Assembly: GCA_004524445.1 (NCBI GenBank)
Contig: SDNP01000023.1
Location: 1-48,190, forward strand
DNA: 48,190 nt
From: Candidatus Thorarchaeota archaeon
GTDB taxonomy: Archaea; Asgardarchaeota; Thorarchaeia; Thorarchaeales; Thorarchaeaceae
Reading direction: 5' to 3'
This document shows positions 35,553 through 44,148 of the stretch, one piece after another. Made by a program: the position numbers and the translations under genes. A model generated the notes under the pieces. The model saw only the letters and a program-made list of their open reading frames with translations, ran no database searches and had not been told where the DNA came from. Position 1 is the first letter of the stretch. The number at the start of each line of letters is the position of its first letter.

Positions 35553-37991
35553 ATGTCAAGTTCATGGTTTTTCAAAACCCGTCAAATGAGTGAGGCTGGA
35601 AAAGAATTCTTGCTTACCCAAGCTCTGGCAACCCACATGAGGAGTCCTAGAGACCGTGAGTTGGTTAGAGAGAGTATGGCTGAGGAGAAACCACTGGAAG
35701 ACATTTTTTCCTTTTTTGGTGCCTTTTATCTGTACCATTATCAGGGGGTTCGATTGCTAGATATTACTGATCAGGGGGAAATGACTATTGAGGAGCAACA
35801 AGCGCTTAGCGTGAAAGAAAGAGAAATGCTTGAGCTGGAGATACGTCAACTACTGGGCAATAAGCAACGTGAGGAATTAGATGTATCGAAACTGGTTAGC
35901 GAATTTTTCGTGTCAGCAATAGATGATTTTTCGGATAGCCTGCAGGAGCATTCGAAGGTAGTTGAACCACTTATCAACTTGCTTGAAAAATTCCTACAAA
36001 AAATTCCGGGAGAGTATTCCCTGAATGCTGTTATTGATTTTCTTCTAGAAGTAACGGGCTGGGGGGAAAAATGGCGAGAAGAAATCTACATGAAAGCCTC
36101 TGGATTAAAAGAATCTTCTCTTTCCCTAAGGGACGAGCTGCTAAGGAATCATGAGGAAGAAGTGATTGAAAGCACACTAGTCAAACGCGCACAAGACATG
36201 TTATCAATTAATCTGCAGTCTATCGATGAAAATAACTGGAAGGATATGTTGGCGACTCAAACTAAGCATACGGTCGCAGAGGCGATTATTGAAAACCGAC
36301 TTAATACCAGGATATCTCTCAATGGATTTCGTTCAGGGCACAAAATAAGAATCTCTTTGTTAGAAGCGTTTGAAGCTGAAATTGAAATGCCTACCAATTT
36401 GGACTCATTTGAAGCTCAAATGGCTGAACTAGCTTCAAACCTCCTTGTGGACTCATTCGCAGAGAATCCGGACGAGATTTTTGATGCTCTCTCTGTACTG
36501 ACTGAAATGAGAACGGACGAAATTTCCGAGGAGTTAGCCTCCGGGGGAATACGAACAGGACATAACCTGATGGAGGGTCTTTCAATCAAAGCTCCAGATG
36601 AGGAAGAGGATAGTGAATTGAATCTCTCCCGAGAAGAGCTTGAAGAGATTTCGCGTTCATTGCGTCGGTTGGAGAAAATTGAAGAAACATTAGAGAAGCC
36701 AGTGAAAGGAATGCTTCGAGCCAGAGGACTCAGGTCGTCTGAAATCGATAAGGTTTCGGTAGAAACCTTGACAAAAAATCCAAGTGAACTCATTGCTATT
36801 GAATCCCAAGTTATTGCAGAACTAAAAAAGAAGTTGCGTCTACCTACGCCCGAGGAAATCTCACAACTCTTGGAGCTCAGAGCGGAATATGAAGACAAGA
36901 ACTTGGATCAAATTGGCTCTACTGCAGCAAGAATGGGTCAGAAACTTCAATACGGTGAAACTGTGGAGAAACTCAAGTATGACCTGGTTTGGCATTCAGT
37001 TATTTCAGTCTTGAAGAACCTGGCTCGAGTCATCGAAATATACATCCGTTCAAAGCACGACTTGGTCCGGATTAAGGCCATTCTCAAGAGCATCTATGAA
37101 GAGTCAGAATTAGAACTGCAATTTCTTCGTGAGGAAATCCTAATGGATCTTGCCTCAGATCGACTACTCGAAACTAAGCGGGTACATCCTGATCTTGACG
37201 CCTCGATAATACGGTCTTGGTATCACGCACGGCTTCAGGGAATAGATTTGAATACCGCTATTTCCGAAGTTGAAAAGAGCCCTTCACCCGTTTTCAAGGA
37301 CATAATTGAAAAACCACTGAAGACAGCGGATCTCAAGATAGATAATTATGCTATCGCATTCGACCTCATGCAGAGATTTCTTACTAAACAACGCCAAGAG
37401 AAAGTGGAACGGGAGGCTTTGATGATTGAGGCAAAGAAAAGAGAAGAAAGACTTCTCGAGTCCAAGAAAGACGACTTGGATGTGATGAACTATGTTTCGA
37501 CCAAAGCATACACCGCTTTTCGTGCAATTGGCAGAGTGGGCAAGAGAGGGCTAGAATGGAACTCAAACGATGACACCAAGCTGGCGAATCTCCTGTCTTT
37601 CTACATCAGGCGGAATCGAGGACGCACTATCTGTAGTTCCTGCGGGGAAGAGGTATCTGAAGAATACTGTCCTCAGCATGGCTCAGCAAATATCCGAAAC
37701 TCGAATGACATAGACAACTTGAGCAATTTTGTTAGGCAAGCTGTTTCGGATATCAAAGAAGGTCTGATTGGACCTAAGAGTGAATCAATGACATGGGATG
37801 AAGCCCGGTCTCTTGTGAAAAGAGAAATATCCAAACTAAAGCAAAGAGGCAAAATCACAGGAAAAACTGATGTTAACAATTTACTTCCAGGAGAAATCAA
37901 CTACATAGTCGGCCCTGCAATTGCAGAGATCATCGGACAGTATTTCAATGACTCCTTGAAGTACGCTGCTCGTAGTGCAGATATCGCATAG
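35553..37991 (+). CDS. Very large uncharacterised helical protein B (812 aa)
   Basis: Partner of the 859-residue protein, starting four bases after its stop, with the ribosome site inside that gene's end (GGGGTGAAG). Also mainly helical; charged coiled-coil stretches at about 350-390 (LSREELEEISRSLRRLEKIEE) and 610-650. A zinc-finger-like motif lies near the C-terminus: C694, C697, C706, H709 (CSSCGEEVSEEYCPQH). It ends in a hydrophobic helical domain (INYIVGPAIAEIIGQYF). No enzymatic motif is evident. A structural complex is the simplest reading. Confidence 0.75.
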   Translation: MSSSWFFKTRQMSEAGKEFLLTQALATHMRSPRDRELVRESMAEEKPLEDIFSFFGAFYLYHYQGVRLLDITDQGEMTIEEQQALSVKEREMLELEIRQLLGNKQREELDVSKLVSEFFVSAIDDFSDSLQEHSKVVEPLINLLEKFLQKIPGEYSLNAVIDFLLEVTGWGEKWREEIYMKASGLKESSLSLRDELLRNHEEEVIESTLVKRAQDMLSINLQSIDENNWKDMLATQTKHTVAEAIIENRLNTRISLNGFRSGHKIRISLLEAFEAEIEMPTNLDSFEAQMAELASNLLVDSFAENPDEIFDALSVLTEMRTDEISEELASGGIRTGHNLMEGLSIKAPDEEEDSELNLSREELEEISRSLRRLEKIEETLEKPVKGMLRARGLRSSEIDKVSVETLTKNPSELIAIESQVIAELKKKLRLPTPEEISQLLELRAEYEDKNLDQIGSTAARMGQKLQYGETVEKLKYDLVWHSVISVLKNLARVIEIYIRSKHDLVRIKAILKSIYEESELELQFLREEILMDLASDRLLETKRVHPDLDASIIRSWYHARLQGIDLNTAISEVEKSPSPVFKDIIEKPLKTADLKIDNYAIAFDLMQRFLTKQRQEKVEREALMIEAKKREERLLESKKDDLDVMNYVSTKAYTAFRAIGRVGKRGLEWNSNDDTKLANLLSFYIRRNRGRTICSSCGEEVSEEYCPQHGSANIRNSNDIDNLSNFVRQAVSDIKEGLIGPKSESMTWDEARSLVKREISKLKQRGKITGKTDVNNLLPGEINYIVGPAIAEIIGQYFNDSLKYAARSADIA

Positions 37992-38007
37992 AGATTTACA
38001 CAGCGCC

Positions 38008-38322
38008 CTAGCCCACGACGTCTGAGATCCACTCTAGGTACGCCTTTGCCCCAGATTCAATGTCAACTACAACGAACTCTGGAACCTCATAAGAGTGGGA
38101 TTCTTCAACCACCGCCTGTAGCTCTTTGAGATGTTCCTCCAATGTTTTCAACATCAAAATCGATTCTCTGGAAGTTTCCAAATTGCCTTTCCAATGAAAT
38201 ATGCTATGAACATTCTCAATTATGTTCACACATGCTGCCTTTCTTGATTCCGCAATTACTTTGGCCAGTTTGTATGCTTCATCCGCGGGACATGTCGTTA
38301 TAGCAAGCTTGTATTCCGTCAT
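38008..38322 (-). CDS. cutA: CutA-like divalent cation tolerance protein
   Basis: 104 residues from ATG 38322, the normal CutA length; the frame upstream to 38388 crosses the TATA box and is rejected. Seen: the N-terminal strand YKLAITTCPADEAYKLAKVI, ESRKAACVNIIENVHSIFHWKG with the family core, and EVPEFVVVDIE. CutA forms stable trimers; in bacteria it is linked to metal tolerance, with unclear molecular role. Confidence 0.92.
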   Translation of the reverse strand: MTEYKLAITTCPADEAYKLAKVIAESRKAACVNIIENVHSIFHWKGNLETSRESILMLKTLEEHLKELQAVVEESHSYEVPEFVVVDIESGAKAYLEWISDVVG

Positions 38323-38343
38323 ACAACCTATGGTGAAAGAGAT

Positions 38344-38353
38344 ACATATATAC
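38344..38353. promoter_or_regulatory. Near-symmetrical TATA element between cutA and the aldolase-Fae operon
   Basis: ACATATATAC reads as a TATA box on both strands. It lies about 25 bases before ATG 38322 on the minus strand (leaderless cutA) and about 40 bases before ATG 38391 on the plus strand, so one element may serve both genes. Confidence 0.45.
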
Positions 38354-38390
38354 AGAGTGCCGAATCCGAAGGTATCATCTGGTGACATTC

Positions 38391-39791
38391 ATGGGGAAGA
38401 AATTCTATCCGCAGGGTGTAATGCCCGCTCTCGTAACTCCATTTAGTAAGGATGGAGACATGATGGAGGAAAGCTTTCGGCAAATAATCGATCATACAAT
38501 AGAAAAGGGAGCTACTGGCGTAGTTCCTGCAGGAACTACTGGTGAATTCGTATATATGCGGACTGAGGAACGAAAAAAGCTTCTACGATTAACTGTAGAG
38601 TATGTTGATGGTAGGGTTCCAGTGGTTGCAGGCACAGGTCAGAATAGCACAAGAGCGACTATAGAATTGACAAAATATGCAGCCGATATCGGTTGTGACG
38701 CCGCTCTTGTAATATCACCGTTTTACCTGCGACCGGCTGATAAGGGATACTTCGAGCATTATCAATCAGTTGCTCTCAAGGGTGGATTACCGATAATTGC
38801 CTACAATATCCCCCAATGCACCTTGGGATGGTTGCAATCAAATGTGCTGGAAGATTTGGCTGAGATTGACACCATGGTCGGTGTAAAGGATAGCAGCGGC
38901 AACATCGGACACACAATAGAACTCATTCAAAAGCTCAGAGGAAAGATGTCTGTAGTCATAGGTCACGATGAATGTTTTCTATCTGCTGTTGCTGCGGGGG
39001 CTGATGCTGCAATAATGGCGTCAGCAAATATCATGCCTGACTTATGGCTGGATATCATGCAGAAAGTGAAAGAGGGCAAGATTGAGGAAGCAAGAGATTT
39101 GCAGCTCTCAGCTCAGACGTTTGCACGAATTGTTACACGTAAGGGCGGTGCTCCTCCAGTAAAGGCCGCGCTCAGAATGATGGGCATAGATGCTGGCAGA
39201 GCAAGGATGCCTCTGAACAGCGGTGGCACTCTCACTGTCGAATTGAGGGATGAAATAAAGGTCGAACTTGAGAAGCTTGGCATTATCAAAAAGAAGGAAC
39301 ATAAGCAACTGAAGACTGACCTTAATGTCATTCAGGCAATGGAAAAAGAAGGATTCAAGATTTCAAATCTAGAGAAAGTCAAAACTTCAAACTCCGAGAA
39401 TGAAACCATATCAGTAGGCATTGCTATCGGTCCAAAGACCGGAGATCTTGGACGTGCTTTTGTCAAACTACTAACAACTCCGAGAAACGGTCACGAGGCA
39501 CTCACAGTAATACTTGAGCCAAACCTTGCAGTGAAGCCCAGTAGTATTATGTGGCCGGCAAGGAGAATCAAATCAATGCGACAAGCATCCATGTTTTATG
39601 GACCCGTACAATCTGGTGCTGGGAAAGCAATATCTAGACTCTTAGGAGAGAACGAGATTCCTCATGACACGTTGAACAGCGAGGTTCTACTGATTGTTGC
39701 GGATGCTGATTTGAATTTCAGGGATCGGAGAGCTGTGACACATGCAACTGAAGAAGCAGTATATGCTGCATTAAGGGAGATATGGAGGTAA
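38391..39791 (+). CDS. Aldolase (DapA/NAL family)-Fae-like fusion protein 1
   Basis: ATG 38391 has GGTGA upstream; GTG 38382 opens the frame, and residue numbers here count from that GTG. Residues 1-300 are a DapA/NAL-superfamily TIM barrel: GTTGEF at 51-56, Tyr141 in YNIPQ, and the Schiff-base lysine K169 in GVKDSSGN. The arginine that binds aspartate semialdehyde in true DapA is Cys146 here, so it is not ordinary dihydrodipicolinate synthase. Residues 340-469 resemble formaldehyde-activating enzyme (LEPNLAVKPSSIMW, then ASMFYGPVQSGAGKAI). The position of the Fae catalytic His22 is Ser344. The next gene has the same architecture and overlaps its regulatory region. Confidence 0.85.
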   Translation: MGKKFYPQGVMPALVTPFSKDGDMMEESFRQIIDHTIEKGATGVVPAGTTGEFVYMRTEERKKLLRLTVEYVDGRVPVVAGTGQNSTRATIELTKYAADIGCDAALVISPFYLRPADKGYFEHYQSVALKGGLPIIAYNIPQCTLGWLQSNVLEDLAEIDTMVGVKDSSGNIGHTIELIQKLRGKMSVVIGHDECFLSAVAAGADAAIMASANIMPDLWLDIMQKVKEGKIEEARDLQLSAQTFARIVTRKGGAPPVKAALRMMGIDAGRARMPLNSGGTLTVELRDEIKVELEKLGIIKKKEHKQLKTDLNVIQAMEKEGFKISNLEKVKTSNSENETISVGIAIGPKTGDLGRAFVKLLTTPRNGHEALTVILEPNLAVKPSSIMWPARRIKSMRQASMFYGPVQSGAGKAISRLLGENEIPHDTLNSEVLLIVADADLNFRDRRAVTHATEEAVYAALREIWR

Positions 39792-39796
39792 ATACA

Positions 39797-41269
39797 ATGT
39801 CTGATTTCAAGTTCAAAGGTGTATACCCAGCGCTTGTGACCCCTTTCGATGAAAATGGTGTCGATGAAGAAAAATACAGGAATCTGATTGATTTTACGAT
39901 AAAGTCGGGTGCCACCGGTATAGTACCTTGTGGTACAACTGGCGAGTTCACATCTATGAGATTCGAAGAAAAATTGGACGCAATCAAAATTGCCTGTGAC
40001 GCCGCAAAGGGTCGTGTACCAGTTATTGCTGGGACGGGAGCAGCACATACGGGAGATGTGATTAAGCTAACACGAAGCGCTGCCGAATTCGGTGCGAGTG
40101 CCGCTCTTGTGGTTACACCTTACTTCCTTAAGCCTAGCAACAAGGAAGTGTTCGAGCACTTCGAGAAAATTGCTAACAACTCTGATATCCCGATATTCAT
40201 GTACAACATTCCTCAAGTAACTGGAGTTCCCATTCATTGGACGCTCGTTGATGGTCTGCGAGAAATTGACGGTATAATTGGAATGAAGGATTCAAGTGGG
40301 AATCTAGTCAATCTTACAACAATCCTAGTGAGGAGGCCAGACGACTTTCAGGTTGTGGTTGGGCACGATGAGGTGGCATTACCTGCTCTAGCAAGTGGCT
40401 GTGATGGTGCTATTCTCGCTAGTGCAAACGTATTTCCTGGTAGATATATCAGGATGCAAAATGCCCTGGCAGCGGGTGACCTGCGAGAAGCTCTAATCAT
40501 TCAAAGAAGTATCCAACGAACAGTCAGAATCATCGTAAACAAGGGAGGCGGTCTTGCAGTTAAGGCTGCGCTGAATATGATCGGCATTCCTGTTGGAAAA
40601 GCAAGACCTCCTTTGATTGAAGGAGATGTCTTGAGCTATGAGGATATTGATGAGTTACGTACCTGTCTAGAAGACCTGCAACTGATTCCTCGGGGAAGAG
40701 TCACATTCAGGGCCGGTGAGAATTCTATTGTGGCTGAGGCGTATCCGAAGGCTGTTGGCTTAGTTCCCGACTCTGTAGATGATATCAGTCTGCTACATGG
40801 TGAGTCACTCTGTGGTGGAGGAACAGAGGTTGCCCATGTTGATTTGATTATGGGGTTACGAGATGGGCCTATGAGAGAGGCATTGAAGAACGCTGGAAAG
40901 ATTAGGGATGGCTTTCACTCGTCGAATACTATCAAGGGCCTGGAACCAACCACGGTCTTTGCACCAACAGTTACTGTGACAACCGAGAAGCATCAAAAGC
41001 TCATCTATGATGTTGCACAGAAAGCCGTTTCTGATGCGGTTTCACGGTCGATAACGGATGGTGTAGTACCAGAGGAACTAGTTGACGATCTCATATTAGC
41101 TGTCAATGTGTTTGTTCATCCTGATGCTACTAATCCCAAAAGGGTTCACATCAACAACTTCAGAGCAGTACGTCATGCATTACGGAGAGCAATTGAAGGT
41201 AGGCAGTCACGAGATGAGATAGAAGCTCGAATTGATTCAGCTAGGCATCCATTCGCCTACAATCCTTAA
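39797..41269 (+). CDS. Aldolase (DapA/NAL family)-Fae fusion protein 2
   Basis: 490 residues from ATG 39797, which has GGAGG (39784-39788) upstream. The aldolase domain (1-300) has GTTGEF, Tyr136 in YNIPQ, Val141 in place of the DapA arginine, and K164 in GMKDSSGN. The Fae domain (about 335-490) shows GESLCGGGTEVAHVDLIMG, core EVAHVDLIMG, keeping the histidine equivalent to Fae His22 (H347). It also shows FVHPDATNPKRV and a C-terminal HPFAYNP, a Fae hallmark. The central substrate-binding stretch is degenerate compared with protein 1. Fae joins formaldehyde to a tetrahydropterin. Together the pair suggests aldol cleavage yielding formaldehyde, channelled to methylene-pterin; this is inference. 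Confidence 0.88.
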   Translation: MSDFKFKGVYPALVTPFDENGVDEEKYRNLIDFTIKSGATGIVPCGTTGEFTSMRFEEKLDAIKIACDAAKGRVPVIAGTGAAHTGDVIKLTRSAAEFGASAALVVTPYFLKPSNKEVFEHFEKIANNSDIPIFMYNIPQVTGVPIHWTLVDGLREIDGIIGMKDSSGNLVNLTTILVRRPDDFQVVVGHDEVALPALASGCDGAILASANVFPGRYIRMQNALAAGDLREALIIQRSIQRTVRIIVNKGGGLAVKAALNMIGIPVGKARPPLIEGDVLSYEDIDELRTCLEDLQLIPRGRVTFRAGENSIVAEAYPKAVGLVPDSVDDISLLHGESLCGGGTEVAHVDLIMGLRDGPMREALKNAGKIRDGFHSSNTIKGLEPTTVFAPTVTVTTEKHQKLIYDVAQKAVSDAVSRSITDGVVPEELVDDLILAVNVFVHPDATNPKRVHINNFRAVRHALRRAIEGRQSRDEIEARIDSARHPFAYNP

Positions 41270-41618
41270 GATTGTGTAAGTCATTGCTGGGCTATTGAAG
41301 TCACCCCGCAATTGGACTCCACCATGTGGGGTGTCAATTCTCCCTCCTAGGTTAATCATCGAGCAAGCGCTGAAATTATCTGTTTGTCCATTTGTTAAGT
41401 TCGTTGCCTGTTATGATGTTCTCTACTTGCTTCTCAATACCATCTTCTATCATGCCCATTGATGCCATCCGTTGAGCGTCCAATATAATGCCATAGATGG
41501 CGATTTTAGCAGCCTCTCTTCCTTCTATTTCTATATATAGCTAGGTGCAGTGTTGATATCTGCGCTTAGCATCCCTAACGGCGACGGCGTCACCACCGCA
41601 TCCGTGGAATGAACAAAT
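41270..41618. other. Intergenic region with possible gene remnant
   Basis: 349 bases. CACCCC (41302-41307) and GGGGTG (41328-41333) could form a hairpin after the aldolase-Fae operon, but no T-run follows. The rest includes the minus-strand coding-like remnant at 41376-41531. Confidence 0.4.
41376..41531 (-). pseudogene. Short coding-like remnant without a standard start
   Basis: In one minus-strand frame about 52 codons read as ordinary protein sequence (GREAAKIAIYGIILDAQRM, then IEDGIEKQVENIITGNELNK), ending in TAA at 41376-41378. Upstream the frame meets TAG just before a TATATATA box. No ATG, GTG or TTG is present before TTG 41483. It may be the decayed end of a gene, or a small gene with a non-standard start. 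Confidence 0.3.
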
Positions 41619-41840
41619 ATGGTTGAGACCTGCATAATCCAGCTGAAGGAGCTACCCTCACGCAGTTTACAGAGTCAAGTGCGAAGCTTCATCAATGGAC
41701 AAAAGGTGTCAGTTATGGACTCATCTGGACGTCTCTATGATGTGGGAATTAAACAGAACAAGCTGGTTTTGATATCCGATGACATCTACTATGCCTACAA
41801 AACTGACGGGGATTGTGGGTTAGGTTCTGTGTCCTACTGA
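41619..41840 (+). CDS. Small hypothetical protein (73 aa)
   Basis: Unrecognised. Strand-rich composition (SFINGQKVSVMDSSGRLYDVGIKQ, core INGQKVSVMDSSGRLYD, then NKLVLISDDIYYAYK) suggests a small beta barrel. No clear ribosome site precedes ATG 41619. It sits in an interval with other decayed-looking sequence, so it is tentative. Confidence 0.4.
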   Translation: MVETCIIQLKELPSRSLQSQVRSFINGQKVSVMDSSGRLYDVGIKQNKLVLISDDIYYAYKTDGDCGLGSVSY

Positions 41841-42099
41841 TTGAGCAAGACGGGTCTCAGCCACCCTTTCGTTTTAGAATCAAAGAAATAATGTGGCAAG
41901 TCTCAGCCTGCTCTTGGTCTTCATAGCCTCGTGGCTCCGACAGGGGTAGCGTCTTCATCGACCGCCAAATAGCTGGAGGATGGAATCCTTATCAATATGT
42001 GGCATGATGCGTGCATCTGACCATAATATCCACATTATCCCTTTTCAGTGTCCAATCCACCATTTCATTTAATAGCTGCCTAAGTTATACCTAAGAAGT

Positions 42100-42885
42100 A
42101 TGCCAGGTGTAATGACTATTTCCACGGAGTTTTCTAGTGGCGACAGAATTCTGAAGGGCAGCTTTGTGATTCCGGATGGGATTGGCCCATTTCCCGGGAT
42201 CTGCAAGTTCCATGGCTTACCCGGCGGACCTGACCAAGTTTCGGGAATTGCCACAATGCTGGCTCAAGCAGGGTTCATGGTTCTGACCTTTGACTTTACT
42301 GGGTTCAGGAAAAGCGAGGGGATATTTAGACTTGCGAGATCTATTGAAGATGCAGGAGAAGCGGTAAGCCATCTTCTGGAATCAGATCTTTCTCTTGGAT
42401 CATGGATGGGAGTTTACGGAGCCAGCTATGGTGGTGCGATTGGTGTATGTGCAGCCGCAAGAGACCCACGTATCAGCGCTTTGTGTCTTCGTGCTCCTGT
42501 TTATGACACATTATGGTTCGCCCAATCATCCATGATTCGCCCAGCTGTTGACAATATAGTAGAAAATGATCCAAGTCAAATAAGGGGAATTGAAGACTCT
42601 GAAACGCAAGAACTAATCCTCAATAACCTTGTTGAGGATGCAAAGATACATAATCCGATGAATGAGATCTCGAAAATCTCGCCCCGTCCGTTATTTATCA
42701 TTCATGGGTCCGATGACGAAGGGATCGATTTAGCTGGAGTCAAACGGCTTTTCGAAGCAGCCGGAGCACCAAAGAATCTGGTTGTTGTTGAAGGCGCCAA
42801 TCACGTGCTATCTGATCCCACTGCCTATGAAATCACAATGAAATCCATAGTAGATTGGTTCTCGAATACATTCAAGCGAAGATAG
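42100..42885 (+). CDS. Alpha/beta hydrolase (prolyl-oligopeptidase/DLH-like)
   Basis: 261 residues. The oxyanion loop KFHGLPGG, the nucleophile elbow GASYGG (serine near residue 105), the acid in IHGSDDEG (about 205) and the histidine in EGANHVL make a full catalytic triad. The small helical cap contains an FAQSSMIRPAVDN segment. A hydrolase of small esters or peptides; substrate unknown. It precedes the M20 peptidase by about 100 bases on the same strand. Confidence 0.88.
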   Translation: MPGVMTISTEFSSGDRILKGSFVIPDGIGPFPGICKFHGLPGGPDQVSGIATMLAQAGFMVLTFDFTGFRKSEGIFRLARSIEDAGEAVSHLLESDLSLGSWMGVYGASYGGAIGVCAAARDPRISALCLRAPVYDTLWFAQSSMIRPAVDNIVENDPSQIRGIEDSETQELILNNLVEDAKIHNPMNEISKISPRPLFIIHGSDDEGIDLAGVKRLFEAAGAPKNLVVVEGANHVLSDPTAYEITMKSIVDWFSNTFKRR

Positions 42886-42986
42886 GACTGCAATATGAGA
42901 AAAGGAGAAACAATAATACGAGGGGCATGTGGTAGGATATCGTCAACGAAGGAAACTCATTCCTTCTAATCCCGAGGTGATTAGAC

Positions 42987-44120
42987 TTGGATACCACTAG
43001 GATGATAAAGCTGGCACAACAACTTGTTTCCATAAATTCAGAGAGTCCCCCTGGCAGAGAAGAGGATGTGGCGAAGTACCTGAGGGAGTTTATGAAGAAT
43101 CAAGGAATCTCATGCAGAAGCGTGGGCCCCTCTTCTCGCCCGAATCTATTGTTTTCTACCCATGATGGTGAAACCGGTGATCTCGTCTTACATGGACATA
43201 TGGATACAGTACCAGCCGGGAATATTGACCAGTGGTCCCACGACCCCTTCTCAGGGGCAATTGAATCTGGTAGGTTGTATGGCCGTGGTGCATGTGATAT
43301 GAAGGGACCGCTTGCTACCTTGGCTGAGACCTTGATCTGCTACAAGGAAGAGAAACACAAAACGCCCCTTCTAATGCTGGCCACCTCTGATGAGGAAAGC
43401 GGGTGTTCTGGCGCAGAAGAGGTTGCTAAGAGTGGTATTCTCAAAGGCGTCACTTATGGTGTCTGCGCAGAACCTACATCTCTTAATGTCTTGGTCGGCG
43501 AAAAGGGCATGTTATGGACAAAGATATTGGCAACGGGAAAATCTGCTCATGGGTCAAGGCCAAATGAAGGTATCAATGCCATCGATCTATGCATGAGGGC
43601 TACTTCATTGCTCCTCGAGACAGAGTATGCTAGCGAACCCGATGATGTCATGGGCGAAATGACTGTCAATCTTGGAATTATGAAGGGCGGCGTTAAAATC
43701 AATGTTGTTCCGAGTGATTGTGAATCCCACTTAGACATGCGGCTGGTAAAAGGGCAAACAATTGAGGGTATTATGGGGGCCATGCAACAGGTACTAGATG
43801 ATGCCCGATTATCCGATAGGGTCGAAATCGAATACATACATGGAAAGCCTGCAGTAATTACGCCGCGCAACTCAAAAATTGTTGAGAGGGCAGTATCATC
43901 AGTGGAATCCATAGTTGGTTTGAAATCAGATATGAAAGCCGCGACATATGGAACAGACTGCTCGGTTTTGCAACCAAAGATTGGCATAATCAACATCATA
44001 TGTGGACCTGGTTCAATTGAACAAGCGCATCAACCAAATGAATTCATAGAGATAGAACAAATGGAACATGCTGTAGATGTATATCTTGATATCGCGCGCC
44101 AATTTGTTTCTGAGGAATAG
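42987..44120 (+). CDS. M20-family metallopeptidase/deacylase (ArgE/DapE/ACY1-like)
   Basis: 377 residues. Metal ligands appear in LHGHMDTVPAG, GRGACDMKGP, TSDEESGCSG and CAEPTS, and the dimerisation domain lies at about 170-290. The C-terminal EQAHQPNEFIE supplies the last histidine. The family removes acyl groups from amino acids or cleaves dipeptides; ArgE, DapE and carboxypeptidase functions cannot be separated from sequence. TTG start at 42987 with GAGGTGA upstream. Confidence 0.9.
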   Translation: MDTTRMIKLAQQLVSINSESPPGREEDVAKYLREFMKNQGISCRSVGPSSRPNLLFSTHDGETGDLVLHGHMDTVPAGNIDQWSHDPFSGAIESGRLYGRGACDMKGPLATLAETLICYKEEKHKTPLLMLATSDEESGCSGAEEVAKSGILKGVTYGVCAEPTSLNVLVGEKGMLWTKILATGKSAHGSRPNEGINAIDLCMRATSLLLETEYASEPDDVMGEMTVNLGIMKGGVKINVVPSDCESHLDMRLVKGQTIEGIMGAMQQVLDDARLSDRVEIEYIHGKPAVITPRNSKIVERAVSSVESIVGLKSDMKAATYGTDCSVLQPKIGIINIICGPGSIEQAHQPNEFIEIEQMEHAVDVYLDIARQFVSEE

Positions 44121-44148
44121 AGTTCAATGTCTTCAATTTTTTCAGGCT

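Noticed and set aside
38391..39791. Annotation as dihydrodipicolinate synthase (DapA)
   Set aside because: The substrate-carboxylate arginine is replaced by Cys146, and a Fae-like domain follows. The same arginine is Val141 in the next gene.
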